A DNA stretch of 64,000 bases, taken from positions 71,226,178 through 71,290,177 of the forward strand of contig NC_092354.1 of the NCBI RefSeq assembly GCF_963676685.1. The letters run 5' to 3'. The stretch's first letter is position 1. Each line of letters starts with the position of its first letter. Shown here piece after piece: positions 1 to 13,200 of the stretch. This DNA is from Mytilus edulis (taxonomy: Eukaryota; Mollusca; Bivalvia; Mytilida; Mytilidae). Both the position numbers and the translations under genes were made by a program. The notes below the pieces were generated by a model. The model ran no database searches. It saw only the letters and a program-made list of their open reading frames with translations, and was not told the origin of the DNA.

Positions 1-115
1 CTAATTTAAATGCCAAATTAAGAGTTTTGACCCCAATTTCACAGTCCACTGAAATAGAAAATGATAGTGTGATTGGGGCATCCGTGTACTATGGACACAT
101 TTTTGTTTAAATGAT
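1..115 (+). repeat. Dispersed mussel repeat, fragment
   Basis: This intronic stretch matches, with scattered differences, two other places in the window: about 11,880-12,005 and about 31,490-31,610. All three share the run through 'cagtccactgaa', 'gaaaatgatagtg', 'gggca' and 'ggacacat', and end near a 'cttgttt'. The copies are non-coding and in the same orientation. The element class is unknown. Here it lies in the intron before the first visible ferrochelatase exon. Confidence 0.75.
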
Positions 116-458
116 GGACAAACATTACACTTAAATGTAAATTGGTTAAGCTGGAAACAAAAACCTAGACCATCTCACCATCTTCGAATAATATCAATTC
201 AGAAATGTTTACAATATTTTTATTTATTGCTAAAATAGATCGGATTAGTTTTTAAAAAGTTAAGATAAAATTTTAAATCTTTATAGCATTATTTGTATGT
301 TGTTTTTAGTTAAAATTATTAACTCTATATTTTTGTCCCTTGTTCAACAATCACTAATGAAAGCGAAAGAAATATATGACTTTGACTTGGTCAGATGTCC
401 TGTAAAATGCATGCACCCTTTATAATTATTCATTGAGGTTTTTTTTTCTATTATTCAG

Positions 459-967
459 CATAAAATGAATATTCGAAGAGCTGCAGCCATGAATGATAAT
501 CCTATATTTATAGAGGTAAGGTTCATATACACCATTGTATGGTATTGACTAGAATATAAAGTTTAGAATAGGAATTTTGTATATATGTTTAAGAGACAAT
601 AAATAGCTGAAGGTCACCAATTGGTTTTCAACGCAGCAAGATAATCCCGCAACCCAAGGTGGTCCATAGCTGGCCCCTTACTGAAATTTTATACTACTTC
701 AGTGAAAATGGACATTTATAATTCAGTAGACAGTTAACAATCTATCCACAAGTGTTATTATATTTATCAAAATTATCACTTTGGCCTTGCCTGTTAACAC
801 TGGTTGTGAATTGGGAATCCAGCATTTGGCTGGTGTTTTAGATTCCAATCATAATTGTCAGTTTACCGCACTCGGCTTCCTCCACCATTGAAACCGGACG
901 GCCACATAATATGCCAATATTACTGAAAGTGGCAATAAATAGTAGCAACTAAAGTAATCAAAACTAT

Positions 968-1004
<37 letters not shown>

Positions 1005-1875
1005 CAACTCGTCTAAACATCAACCCAACAATGTTAGATCTGTAAATTTGCTTTCGCAAATTTTTGGTTCTTCCCTCGCCGGGATTCGAACCCATGATAC
1101 TGTGATATCGTGACACCAAATCGCCTGCACTGCAGCCGTCCCGCTAGACCACACGACCACCTGGGCTCTCAAAAAAAGAGCTTTCGCTGGCCGTGTGTTA
1201 CCTTTCCACGTCAGTTTTAATCTAGCGGTGTACTGCAGTATATGATATATAAGGCATGAAGATGTTATTGTTACAGATCAGCTAAATTATCTATAGTAAA
1301 GGATCCTACAAATGAATGTAAGATACAGTCACAGAAAATAATTATATTTATAAGTACGTCTGAGTCAGTGACAACCCTACAACAGATGTATCCATCGGAT
1401 CGCCATCAATGATGGTGATACACGGCTGTGTATATATATACAATTTACAAACTCTGGAATACACTGAAAACTATTTTGTGTAAAGATCTGTTATACTTTT
1501 TATGATTCCAAATTTGATTTTTCCAAATAAGTCAAGTAAATAGTTACCATAAGAGAATTTGTATCAAACAAGTGTGGGAGCATTAGATATCTGTGTTATT
1601 AAATGAAATTGATGCAGAAAAATTGAGATAGTGGATTGTCATTTACATTTTTTCAATGTGTTAATTTCAGTCTTTCTATTCCATTTCAGGCTCAAGCTAA
1701 TTTAGTGAAAGATCATTTAGCATCAAATATTGCTTGTTCTAAACAGTTATTGCTACGCTGTCCACTGTGTGTGAATGGAACATGTGGGAAGACAAAAGCT
1801 TTCTTTGCAAGTCAACAGGAGCTATTGGATGAAATGAAATCTCAGGAAAAATCTAAAGCTGTTTCATCAGCTTAA
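459..1875 (+). CDS. FECH: Ferrochelatase, C-terminal two exons (partial)
   Basis: Ferrochelatase inserts ferrous iron into protoporphyrin IX, the last step of haem synthesis, at the matrix face of the mitochondrial inner membrane. Two exons are visible: 459-515 (19 codons, after acceptor ttattcag and before donor gtaagg) and 1690-1875 (61 codons plus TAA), both phase 0. The joined sequence reads [14 protein letters not shown] followed by a helix containing LVKDHL and then [16 protein letters not shown]. The Cys-x2-Cys-x4-Cys pattern matches the [2Fe-2S] cluster ligands near the C-terminus of animal ferrochelatases, and the product ends about 30 residues later as expected. The catalytic core and mitochondrial presequence lie upstream of the window. 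Both exons look intact. Identification rests on recognising the conserved C-terminus. Confidence 0.93.
590..720 (+). repeat. Dispersed repeat, family A
   Basis: This run, from 'gacaataaatagctgaagg' through 'tggccccttac', belongs to a family also seen at about 24,140-24,420, 32,560-32,770, 32,875-32,960 and 60,515-60,620, and in reverse at about 36,340-36,380 and 55,618-55,665. Fuller copies include the phrase 'agacaacaacccgacca'. It lies in the intron between the two visible ferrochelatase exons. Confidence 0.75.
974..1004. repeat. (TA)n microsatellite
   Basis: An uninterrupted TA run directly abuts the 3' end of the minus-strand SINE, as is usual for a SINE tail. Confidence 0.9.
1005..1172 (-). 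mobile_element. tRNA-derived SINE with intact A and B boxes
   Basis: Read on the minus strand, there is a polymerase III A box, TGGTCTAGCGG (complement of 1141-1151), and a perfect B box, GGTTCGAATCC (complement of 1082-1092). A non-tRNA body follows and ends in a TA microsatellite. The spacing and the lack of a cloverleaf in between argue against a functional tRNA gene. The body motif 'cccaacaatgt' recurs near 56,085. The family is probably one of the molluscan tRNA-SINEs, but the name cannot be fixed by eye. Confidence 0.8.
1354..1445. repeat. Fragment related to the 56-kb repeat
   Basis: The run 'tacgtctgagtcagtgacaa' through 'gatggtgatacacggctg' resembles the segment at about 55,965-56,050, which has 'tacgtctaaaccaatgacaa' and 'gatggtgatacaaggctg'. 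It is non-coding and lies in a ferrochelatase intron. Confidence 0.6.
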
Positions 1876-3530
1876 TTATAATACCACTTATGTTGAAGAT
1901 TAGTTTAATTTACTTATACTGTGGTTAAATATTCCGTTGAATACTGTTGCTTTGTTTTTATTCATTGGATACCAATTTTTCGTGTTTTTTGTGGGAACAG
2001 ATTAATCACTAATCTAAATGTTAAACAAAAACAAATTTTCTATTTGCATGATTTGCATGTATGCAGACTTCGGAAAAACCACAAAATTACATTTCAACAA
2101 AGAGGCAAGTTTTCCACAATCCTTGAAAAATCGGTACTTTAAAAAATCAAAAAATCTATAGTAATCATGTTATGATAGATGACCAAAATATCAAGATTGT
2201 TATCCTGTATGTTTTTGTGGTTTGAAAATTTTATTATGATAGTGCAGTGAATTTCTTAGCATTTTATCAAACATGGTATTGAATATGCAATTTCTACATT
2301 ACATTGTATAGCATTTAAATTTAGTTGTCACATCAACAGATTGTTACAATTGGTTGAAAGTCTGTGATTATCAAGGTCTCATATTATTATTTTATTTATA
2401 TATGTATTGAATATTTGTCTATCAATGAAATATTTAAAGTTTATTTAATGGATATTAAAAACATAAGTATACATGACATTAAAAATAAGGGTTTATTCAA
2501 TTGTCTAAGAAATTTATTTTTCATATTATTCTCAATGATATACAGACAATTAACTAATTTTTTCATGATAGGTACTATTTTGTTGTTTAATATGGTGCCT
2601 CAAGAAAATATGCTAAAAACTTTCGATCCAGGCTAATTGGTGCTCCATGTAATTGAATGGAAAATGGTCTTGCCTGACATAAGGCAACATAATAGTGCTA
2701 TAGGCTATTTGCATTTAGAATATAACTTTTTTACAGAATAGAATTTTTCTTTCTCAAGAGGTTTTCCAGATGTAGGAATAATATTCCTCCATAGTGGAGA
2801 ATTCTAGTTTTAAATGTAAATGATAAATGCAAAGTAGTTTTTCAGGATATAGCAAATTGTAATCCTATGAAAAAAAAATCTTGTTTTATTTTTTATCTTA
2901 AAAAGTAGGTCACTCATATTGAGATGGACTGGACATCCAAAGAGCAAGTGTCAATATACATTCCATCAAAATAAGAGATTTAATAGTATTTTCTAATTTT
3001 TAAAATTTGCAACTTTGCCAAGGGATGCACAGATGATTTGATATATAATTCAGGGGAGATAATTTGGATATCCTACGCATATGTGAAATATACAAAAGAA
3101 ATCAACACAAGTGGATATCAAAATTTTTCATGTCATTTCTAAATGTAATTTATTGGAATAATTTCAATTATCAATTCATATCAAATTTGTTGAGTTTTTC
3201 TACCAAAGAACTGTTTCCTCTATACCATTTATATTAAACACAATAATTAAGAAGAAACCAAAGGGTACAAATGACTTGAAACTAGATTGTGTACAAATTA
3301 ATTGTTTTGCACATGAAACCTTTAGAAAATTTTAATATTTTGAAACTTAGGATATTTATTATATGAATTTAAAACAGAAAATAATATTACATTGTAGTTA
3401 AGTTTATACAAAAATCAAAATTTTAGCAAGTTGATCTATTTACAAGTACTTTTTCTAGAGTTGTAGAATATATTTATGATGTTTCCTCTTTGAGATATTT
3501 AATATAAATAAACATATTACATAAAGGATT
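1876..3530 (+). other. Probable ferrochelatase 3' UTR
   Basis: This stretch after the ferrochelatase stop is AT-rich with no credible coding exon. The ORFs at 1,921 and 2,364 have no family resemblance and AT-driven composition. A canonical AATAAA lies at 3507-3512, in a good position to end a long 3' UTR. Transcript evidence is needed to place the real end. Confidence 0.4.
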
Positions 3531-3749
3531 ATTGATTTTGTTTTGTATGCCCACTATAATACCTTTAGAGTCAGAATATATATTTTGACTTTCTGAGACC
3601 TTCAGCAGGAAAACTGACAATCCTAGTCAATGTAGATTTGGGTTCAAACTCACACACTTTGTCTTGACAGATGAACTACTTTAAGACTAAACAAAGTTTG
3701 ACATACATTGATAAGACACTTATCTTTTGTTCAAGGGAATATGTTTACC

Positions 3750-4900
3750 TCTTTTTATATGACCGCAAAAAAAATTTGCGGTCGTACAAAAATGTATATT
3801 GGTATGATGTTGGCGTCGTCGTTGTCCAAAGACACATTGGTTTTCACACTATAACTTTAGTATAAGTAAATAAATAATAGAAATCTATGAAATTTAAACA
3901 CAAGGTTTTTGACCACAAAAGGAAGGTTGGGATTGATTTTGCCCAAATAAGCATTTTTCTTGGTTTCGCACAATAACTTTAGTATAGGTAAATAGATATC
4001 TATGAAATTTAAACACAAGGTTTATGAACACAAAAGGAAGGTTGGGATTGATTTTGGGATTTTTGGTCCCAACAGTTTTAGGAATTAGGGGCCAAAAAGG
4101 GGCACAAATAAGCATTTTTCTTGGTTTTCGCACCATAACTTTAGTATATAAGTAAATAGAAATCTATGAAATTTAAACACAAGGTTTATGATCATAAAAG
4201 GAATGTTGGGATTGATTTTGGGAGTTTTGGTCCGAACAGTTTAGGAATTAGGGGCCCAAAGGGTCCAAAATTAAACTTTGTTTGATTTCATCAAAAATGA
4301 ATAATTGGGGTTTTTTGATATGCTGAATCTAACTGTGTATGTAGATTCTTAATTTTTGATCCCTTTTTAAATTGGTCTACATTAAGGTTCAAAGGGTCCA
4401 TAATTAAACTGTGTTTTGATTTCAACAAAAAATGAATCCTTGGGGTTCTTTGATATGCTGAATCTAAACATGTATTCAGATTTTTGCTTTATATGGGGCC
4501 AGTTTTCATGTTGGTCCAAAATTAAACTTTGTTTGATACCAACAAAAATTGAATCCTTGGGGTTCTATGATATGCTGAATCTAAACATGTATTTAGATTT
4601 TTGATTATAGGCCCAGTTTTCAAGTTGGTCCAAAATTAAACTTTGTTTGATTTCAACAAAAATTGAATATATGGGGTTCTTTGATATATGCTGAATCTAA
4701 CCACGTATTTAGATTTTTGATATTTGGAACGGGTTATCAAATTGGTCCACATTGAGGTCTAAAGGGTTCAAAATTGAACTTTATTTGATTTCATCAAAAA
4801 TTGAATTCTTGGGGTTCATTGATATGCTGAATCTAACCATGTATTTAGATTTTGAATATTGGACCGTAATAGGTAAATGTTCAATTTAAAATTTTTAAGT
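3750..4900. repeat. Composite dispersed repeat with two internal tandem blocks
   Basis: It opens with a palindrome, 'gaccgcaaaaaaaatttgcggtc', at about 3761-3783. Then come about three diverged copies of a unit containing 'aatttaaacacaaggtt' and 'aaaggaaggttgggattgat' (3,890-4,260). After these come about five copies of a unit containing 'aaaattaaactttgtttgat' and 'tgatatgctgaatctaa' (4,260-4,870), roughly 115-120 bp each. The ORFs here run through repeat units and are not genes. Confidence 0.75.
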
Positions 4901-4984
4901 TTTTAAGTTTTAGTTCTTAGACCACATTCATTCTGTGTCAGAAACCTATGTTGTGTCAACTATTTAATCAATATCTAAATTCAG

Positions 4985-5545
4985 AGCTGTATCAAGCTTG
5001 AATGTTGTGTCCATACTTGCCCCAACTGTTCAGGGTTCGAACTCTGAGGTGGTATAAAGCTGCGCCCTGCAGAGCATCTGGTTTTTGGTTGCTATGATAG
5101 AAAAATATCTGAGAAACGGCCCAAACCACAAAAAAAAAAAGTTTACATTTACCAATGAACCATGAAAATGGGGTTAAGGTCAAATGAAACCTGCCAGTTG
5201 GACATGAACATCTTGCAATCATTCAACACATCAAATATAACTGATCTAATGCTTTTGGTATCTGTGAATTGATCAAACCACAGAAACTTAACATTGACCA
5301 ATAAACAATGGAAATGAGGATAAGGTCAGATTAGTTGAACCCTTCCAATGGAACATGTACATTTTGCCATCAATCCACACATCAAATATAGTTGACCTAT
5401 TGCTTATTAGTATATGAGATATGGAATTTGCTCATTGTTGAAGGCAGTACAGTGACCCATAGCTGTTAATTTCTGAGTCATTTATTTGGTCTCTTGTGTG
5501 GATATGTCTCATTGCCAATCATACCACATCTTCTATTTTTCTATC
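4985..5545. repeat. Dispersed repeats, family B and its 3' partner
   Basis: The first part contains 'aaaatggggttaaggtcaaa'-type units. These are the reverse complement of the 'ttgacctcattttcatgg' units arrayed at 40.5-41.4 kb. The last 120 bp, from 'ctcattgttgaaggc' to 'ataccacatcttct', is a separate motif repeated at about 8,795-8,895, 11,232-11,342, 12,105-12,215 and 60,945-61,052. Confidence 0.7.
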
Positions 5546-5654
5546 AACTTCAAAGACATATCTTGATCTCTGATCCATGCAATGAGGTCGAGATCAGGTG
5601 AACCCTGTCTGATGGTCATATTGACCTTTAAAATATATCAAATATTATTACCCT

Positions 5655-5870
5655 TTTACTCATAACAAGTGAGTATTTCACATGACAAATACTCTCCGCC
5701 ATCTATCAGGGAAATGATAGGAAATGCAAGCCCTTGAACATAGTCTCCATATGGAGGAGCTGCTGGAATGTTGCTTGATGCAAATAGAAATGATAAGTTC
5801 TCAATTGGAATGCTGTTATCATTCCTTTTGTTGTAAAGTTTGATCTTGACAGATAAGATCATTTATGCTG
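5655..5870 (+). repeat. Dispersed repeat, family C fragment
   Basis: A non-coding segment containing 'gaaatgataggaaatgcaag' and 'ggagctgctggaatgttgct'. From general knowledge of mussel genomes it looks like the distal part of the repeat whose proximal part ('gaggggcgaaagatacca') is at 16,370. This linkage is inference. Confidence 0.4.
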
Positions 5871-5879
5871 CTACGATTT

Positions 5880-7273
5880 GTTTCAGTCTTAATAGCTAAA
5901 CTACAATCTGGCATAAAGCATGGCTAGCTAGCTAGCCTAATAAATTTTTAAAAAATAAAACAATTTGACAAAAAAAAAATCCTGAATTTTATACACTCAA
6001 AAAAAAAAAAAAAATCTAAATGTTGGGAAGTGATATATGATTACCAGTGAAACAACTGTCTAGATATAAGATAATGTGGTACAAGTGCCAATGACATAAC
6101 ACTACATCCAAGTCACGATTTTTAAAAGTAAACATATTAGGTCCAAGTACAGTCTTCAACACAGAGCCTTGACTAGCACTGAACAGCAAGCTATAAAGGG
6201 CTATCAAAATTACTAGTGTAAATCCATTCAAACAAGGAAACCAACGTTCTAATTAAATAAGAAACGAGAAACACATATCAAACACATCAACTAACTACAA
6301 CCACATGAAATCAGGTTCCTGACTTGGGACAGGTGCAAACAAATGCAGTGGTTTTAAACCTTTAAATAGGAGCCAAACTTCACCCTAACCTGAAAGATGG
6401 TGTAACAGACCAGCATTGAATACTGTGCCAAACAAAGGGTATCAGACACTACATCAATTTGGGCATGATTAACATACATTTTGTTTGAAGCTCCTGAAAC
6501 TTGTAAAAATTGTAAAATTCTTAGATTTTTCAATACAACTTTTTTATTGATAAATAAATAGAACAATACAATTTAGTTATTCTTATACAGATACCAGTTG
6601 TAATCTTGCCTTGACATTAGAAACATGTTTGAATTGATACAATTGACATGACCTAATAAATTTATACATAGTCTTAGGCAAAAGATGATGCAAGCCAAGA
6701 CCTAACCTGACTTATTTGCTATACATTTAAACTTTTTGACTGTTTGTATATTGTGGATTAATTTATTGTAATGTTTTTCACCAATCAACACATTCTCTCA
6801 CAGGAAATATATATTTGTTAAATATTTAAATTTTGAATTCACTTTAACCCAAGAAATCCATGCCAATTGGTATGGAACTTGTAATCAAACCACAGTAAAA
6901 AGTTTTGTAAAAGGGTTGGCTTTGACTCATAATAAATTGTTTTAAATGACAAACTCTCAAAATGCATAACTGTAGCCCTTTTAGAAAATACTGTATTAAA
7001 AACAAGACGATTCAGAACTGGAATAATGATATTCAGCAGATGAAGGTCTGTTGAATCTGTATAATGTTTTTAAACGATCTTTTATAAAATATTTTATATT
7101 CAATTTCAAGAAGCCATGATCTTATCAAAAAAGGTCCATTCCTTCAGGTAAAGATTACTTTAGAAATGTTGGCTGCTCTGTTTTTGTGTTTTCTTTTTTG
7201 GGCCTTCACAAATTTTCAGAAAGTCACAACATTATTTATATACTATGAATTTAATAACAACGAAATCTGCTGG
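5880..7273. other. Intergenic or 3' flank, no gene seen
   Basis: AT-rich sequence after the stop of the minus-strand 353-aa gene. The ORFs on both strands (6,016, 6,354, 7,245) lack splice context or family resemblance. A reverse-strand AATAAA (TTTATT on +) at 6762-6767 is a possible polyadenylation signal for that gene. Confidence 0.35.
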
Positions 7274-10200
7274 CTATCTTTTCACAGAGAGAAATTTCAG
7301 AAACTTTTCAAAATCCAACAAAGTATCCACTAATTGTCTTCTGTCATTTTTCTTTAGAATATTATATTGTTTACTGAATGTCACAACTGCTTTGTTTTCC
7401 TGTAAACATCCATTACATAATTCTTCATAATATCCATCCTCTGGCATAAAACATGTTAACGTCACCTGTAATATAAAACAAAAAATTCAAACTTGATCTG
7501 TTTTTTGTGGTAATAAGCACTGTGTATAAGTTTCATAACAATTGGTTAAGGCAAACTAAGTTAGGCAACGGAAACCAATTTTGGGACATACAGACGGACA
7601 AGGGTAAAACTTCATCCCCCACTGCTACAGTAGGGGCATAAAAAATTACTTTTATATTTTAAGTCATGGAGTCAGCCATATTTAATATTCAATCATTATA
7701 TATATATATAAAAGAGGGACGAAAGATACCAAAGGGTATAAAATGACTGAATAAATAGTCAACAATCAATCTTACAGGGCGATGGATCATGTAATATGAT
7801 TCTGTACACTACAAAATATAATATATAACAAGTCAAAAAGGGTACAACATCACCATTAAATAACTATACAAGAGGCTGTGACAACGACAGCAAACCGGAT
7901 TTATTAACATTTATTTGTGTCCTGGCAATATCACAAGAACCATTACTGATGAATGGTGAAAGTGAAAATCGCCAATATCAAATTTGACCTCCATTTTGTC
8001 ATCAGTATCAACATATTAAAATTTGAAAAAGCTTAGATTGAAAGGTTCATGAGTAAATGCAACAACGTGAATGGAAACGCCATTTTACGATCTTTCAAGA
8101 ACCATAACTCCTGAACGGTAAAAGTCAAAATCGTCATTTAATATTGAACTTGACCTCTATTTTGTCATCAGTAACAACATATTAAAATTTGGGAAGCTTT
8201 GGTAGAACAGTTCATGCGTAAATGCACAGACACGACTGGAACCTCCATTTTTCAATCTTTCAAGAACCATTACTCCTGAACGGTAAAAGTCAAAATCGCC
8301 ATTATTGAACTTGACCTTCGTATAGTTGTCAGTAATACAATATAAAAATTTTAAAAGCTTTGGTTGAACGGTTCATGAGTTAATGCACGGACAACATTTG
8401 ATTGCCGCCCGTACATCCCCAAATCAATAACCAACATTTTTGTCACAAAAATCCGGTTAAAAATGAACAAATATATTTCGGATAACAGATATCCTTCTTC
8501 AATAATAGCAGAATGTCAAATGAATCATGTCAAAATATTCAAACTGAGAATGGTAATCAACAGATCCTATGTTGTGTAGACGTCCAATCACAATTTTTAA
8601 AATATTGCTTTTTAATAGTTTTTAGATGAGTAGTTGTGACAATGTCTAATGAAACTTCAGATACATCATTTCTAAACTGCAGATCCTATTTCTAGCCTGC
8701 AGGTCCTAAGGACCAGTCAGATCAAATTTGATTGAAATTAGCCAGCTGAGTGTTTAAGTTGTTTTTTTTAGCCATTAACCATATAGTATGGGTTTTTCTC
8801 ATTGCTGAAGGCCATACAGTTACCTATAATGGCTTACATCTGCTTCTTTTTAAAATTTAATGGATGTTTGTCTCATTGGCAATCAAACCACTTATTTCTA
8901 TATATATATTAATTAATCATAAAAATTACCCATTTTCACCAAACACCAAGGGAATTAACTCCATCCAAAACCTTGTCTTTTTGAATCCTATTTTAGGATG
9001 AATGGACGAATTATCATATATTATCATGATTATAGATGTATAAACTCATGAATACCTGACTTGCTTTCTTGACAATAAAAATGTCATTCTTGGGGGTAAA
9101 CATGGTAAAGATTGCATGAAATGGAATTATTTATCTATATCCTCAAAGGTGTATCTATCACTAATGTTGCTTGTTCAGCTAATATAATTATAGATTATTG
9201 TTGATCATCTCAATGAGATTGATTTCCTTGCTTGAGCCGGTATGGCAAAAGTGAGAAAAGCAATCAAGTTGAGATGACAAATGATAATCTGTTTATTGCT
9301 ATTTTAGCTGTGACGAAGTTATCAATTCATATCAATTTCATTAGAAAGGCCACACGCCCCTTTAATTTCTAGCGATAATTTTCATATCATTCGACTCAGC
9401 TGAGAAAGGTCAGCAAGATCAAAGAAAAATTTGGTATAATAGCAATAATGATAATGAAAAAATCATGTTCACAAAATCTGTTTGATTGATCGCTCTTTTG
9501 GTACTTTTTACTAAACACATATTGCAAATGAGTATTTACATTTGTTTCTTGTACAACAAATCCATACATTCCACGATTTCCAAACACTGAGAATGGTAAG
9601 GTACTCAGGAACTGACTACAATGTTGACCTTTCAGGGAGGAATCAATATGGCCTTCAGGAGATGTCTTCTGTTTTTTGCTTGAACTTTCAACTGGATCAT
9701 TTTCTTCTTCTTGATCTTGTTTTACCTGAGAATAAAAATAAATATAGAACTATTGAAACCTACTTTGCTAAATGTATAACTATATTTGAAAACACATGTC
9801 TTGTTCTTAATCAACTATTTGAAGTTCTTGAATATGTTTCTCATACAAATGTGTCAAAGCCATTCTATATAGATGAATTTTGATTTATGAAATATGTAAA
9901 AACTGGACACATTGTATTTCATGTTACATTTCCAAACTAAAGGTAGACTAGATTGATATAATCCAAGTGGGAGTGAAGTCCATCTGTACCTAGATCCCAT
10001 ATTATTGTATACACAAATTCTGTCTTAATCTGCCAAGGGTGAAGATGAGCTTATTAGATCAAAACCCTTGGCTAGTGAAAATGTAGGGTGATCTATAGCA
10101 TGTTAAGTTGCTAATTTCTACATTATTCAATAGGTGGAGGGTTGTCTTTATGGTTATCATCATGATTACAAATCTTATTCTTAAAGTGTATAATATACAC

Positions 10201-13200
10201 GTACATGAATTGATAGCAATAGCTAACACAGACCTTGTTCTATAAATAATGACAAAAGTTGAAAAGCACTAAGCATAATAAGAAAAGTTGAAAATAAAGT
10301 GCTACCAATGGATCTTATAGACTTTTCTGACTTTTTATAAACATGATAAATGCATTGTGGTGAACTCAAGTAAAACAAACAACAAATTTTTCTACAAACA
10401 TGTTGAACCTTTTCATACCAGAAGGCCCCAATATATATATATCTTTTTTAACCGTACCGTTATAACAGCAAAAATTTGGTCACTATCAATGGCAGATGGA
10501 TGGCATATAACTGCATCTGGTGTTGCAATCACTGAGTACTTTTCAACGTTTGAACCGCTCCTAAAAAAAAGACTTAGAGTAATGTCCCTTTCAGTGAACA
10601 TGTACAATGTACCAGCAATGAAAACAAATTAATCAATGGTTAAAATATAAATTCAAAGCATAGTTTATACTAAACATTTATTATGGTCATTTGTATCATG
10701 TGTAGTTGTCTCATTAAGGTATAACTTTTATATATATCTTATGTATAAGATATTTTTGTGATTTTGTTAATCTTGAAACGTGATTTGACCATTAGGTATA
10801 TATATATATATATGATATATAAAACCATGAGTATTGTTTTATTTTGCTATTCTTACATGCAATAAGATAGATTATCGCTATTTTGTGCATTTTTCCTTAG
10901 ATCTTTTATTGTGAAAATTTTTCATATCATGCTACTCGCTTGAGATGGAAAATTATCTCTTGAAACTAAGGAGGCATGTGGCATTGCTAACAAAATTGAC
11001 ATAAAATTGACAATTTCGTCATTAGTAAACTAGTGATAAACAGATTATCATTGGTCATCTCAACTGGTACCGTTGAGATGATCAACGATAATTTATAAAT
11101 CATAAACATGATAATACTGAGAAGAGTTTAGCAACTAAAGGCTTTCTAGGTTATGTTATCAAATAATTGCATGACTTTGTGACATCTGAAACATGTAATT
11201 ATGAATAAATAAAGGAAGATATACATGTGCGGTATGGGCGTTGCTCATTGTTGAAGGCCGTACAGTGATCTATAGTTGTTAATGTCTGTTTCATTTTGGT
11301 CTTTTGTGGATAGTTGTCTCATTGGCAATCATACCACATCTTTTTTATATGCATATTTCTAGCATACTTTTAATACATGTAATGCTTTAATAGAATCTGA
11401 AAAAAGTTTAATTTTTCTAGTACATGTATACTTACACAATATTTAAGCCAAATATTCTTGCGAAAGAGACAAACAGTTCTTGATACATTCCTTTTAAAAG
11501 TTTCTTTGGTCTGTTTCCTTTTTGTTTTCTATGCATGTGTAACAGCTGCCACATAAACATCTTCAGACTTGAACACAGTTCTCTATCACAAAGTCTACAA
11601 TAAATATATATACATGTATGCATAGTAAAATGAAATAAAAAGATATAGAAATTTGCTGATGAAGAACATTAAAGGATATATATCACATGTATCATGAAAA
11701 TGATCCTAATTTAAGTCTGTTTGTTGATTGTTATTTATGGGCATTATGTTTTCGCATCCATTCGTCCGTCCATCCGTTCTGCTTCAGGTTAAGTTTTTCG
11801 TCCAGGTAAAAGTTTTTGGTTGAAGTAGTTTTTGATGAAGTTGAAGTCCAATCAACTTGAAACTTAGTACACATGTTCCGTATGATATGATCTTTCTAAT
11901 TTTAATGCAAAATTAGAGATTTTATCCCATTTTCATGGTCTACTGAACATAGAAAATGATAGTGCAGATGGGGCATTCGTGTACTTGGGACACATTCTTG
12001 TTTTTTAATTGTTTTATTCACGTTATTTGAATTAAAAATAACATGTTGTCATGTCATGCATGTGTGAGCCTTTTACAGTCTCCTATATCATGTATATAGT
12101 ATGGTTTTTTTGTCATTGTTGAAAACCTACAATCATTGATAACTGTTTTTATCCAACTCATTTGGTCTCTGGTGGATAGTTGTCTATAGCTAATGGGCAA
12201 TTATCCCAAATCTCCTTCAACATGTTTAAGATTCTTTAATGAAAAATTAAATTAAAAAAGTTCATAAAGACGAATCTTTTACGCAAAGGCTTTGATATTT
12301 ACAATAATTAGTGGATTATTTCAGGTTGAAAATATGTTGTTAATGTTTCTTGATGTGTATAACATGTATAATTTTTAAAGGGTCTATTTATCCAGTCATT
12401 TTTTTGCCAGTGCTACATTTGTACATGGCTAAATATATATTATTTCGCTTTGATTTTATTGTATTTTCACTTACCATGCTTACCCCAAAGTAAAGCATGA
12501 TTAAACTAAAGACCTTTTCAACAAAAAACCTTAATAAACAGATCCAGAATGAAAGGGGCATAACCAGAAGAATATGGGTCTGTTCGCCCAAAAAACACAT
12601 TCATGTTCGCACCCTACACATTGCACCCAAAGACGGTTCGCACCCTTTTTCGTTGTTTTTATTGGCATGATTGGTTTTGTGTTTGACAATTTTTGTAATA
12701 GAGTTTTGGATGTTTGGTAAGCATGGTAAGTGTATTGCTATACATGTTGTTTTTTTTAAGTGTGAATCTGACTAACTATTTTTTTATGTTGAATATATCT
12801 TAATCATGTTTTGGTTAGCATGGTTAGTGTAACATGGGTAACATTGTGTAATGCTATAATTTTTTTTCATTGTTTCAAAATAAAGAGATTCTGACAAGTT
12901 TTTTTTGTGTTGAAAAAGCTTAATCATGTTTTTATTAGCTGATTATAGTGTATTGCTATACATGCTATACATTTGTTTTCATTGTTTCAAAATAAACTAA
13001 AGTGAGATACATGGGCAAAGCTGTTTAGAACAATAAACTTTCATGTTTTTCATTTAAAATCTTCAATGTTTTACTTATATATACCAAGCTAAACATATGC
13101 AGTATTTACACGAAAGCAGGATATAAATCATGTCAATACAAGGATCACGATTTTTCATATAAGGCACAAAATGTTTTTAAATTGGTTGTGAATATGTAGG

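Noticed and set aside
1075-1160. A genuine tRNA gene on the minus strand
   Set aside because: A and B boxes are present, but the spacing and sequence between them do not allow a cloverleaf, and a SINE body and TA tail follow.
9542-9883. 113-aa plus ORF
   Set aside because: It overlaps exon 4 of the minus-strand 353-aa gene antisense and shows no family features.
12388-12600. 70-aa minus ORF as an extra exon of the 353-aa gene
   Set aside because: Exon 1 (phase 2) already joins exon 2 perfectly; adding this ORF would break frame and it lacks a good acceptor.
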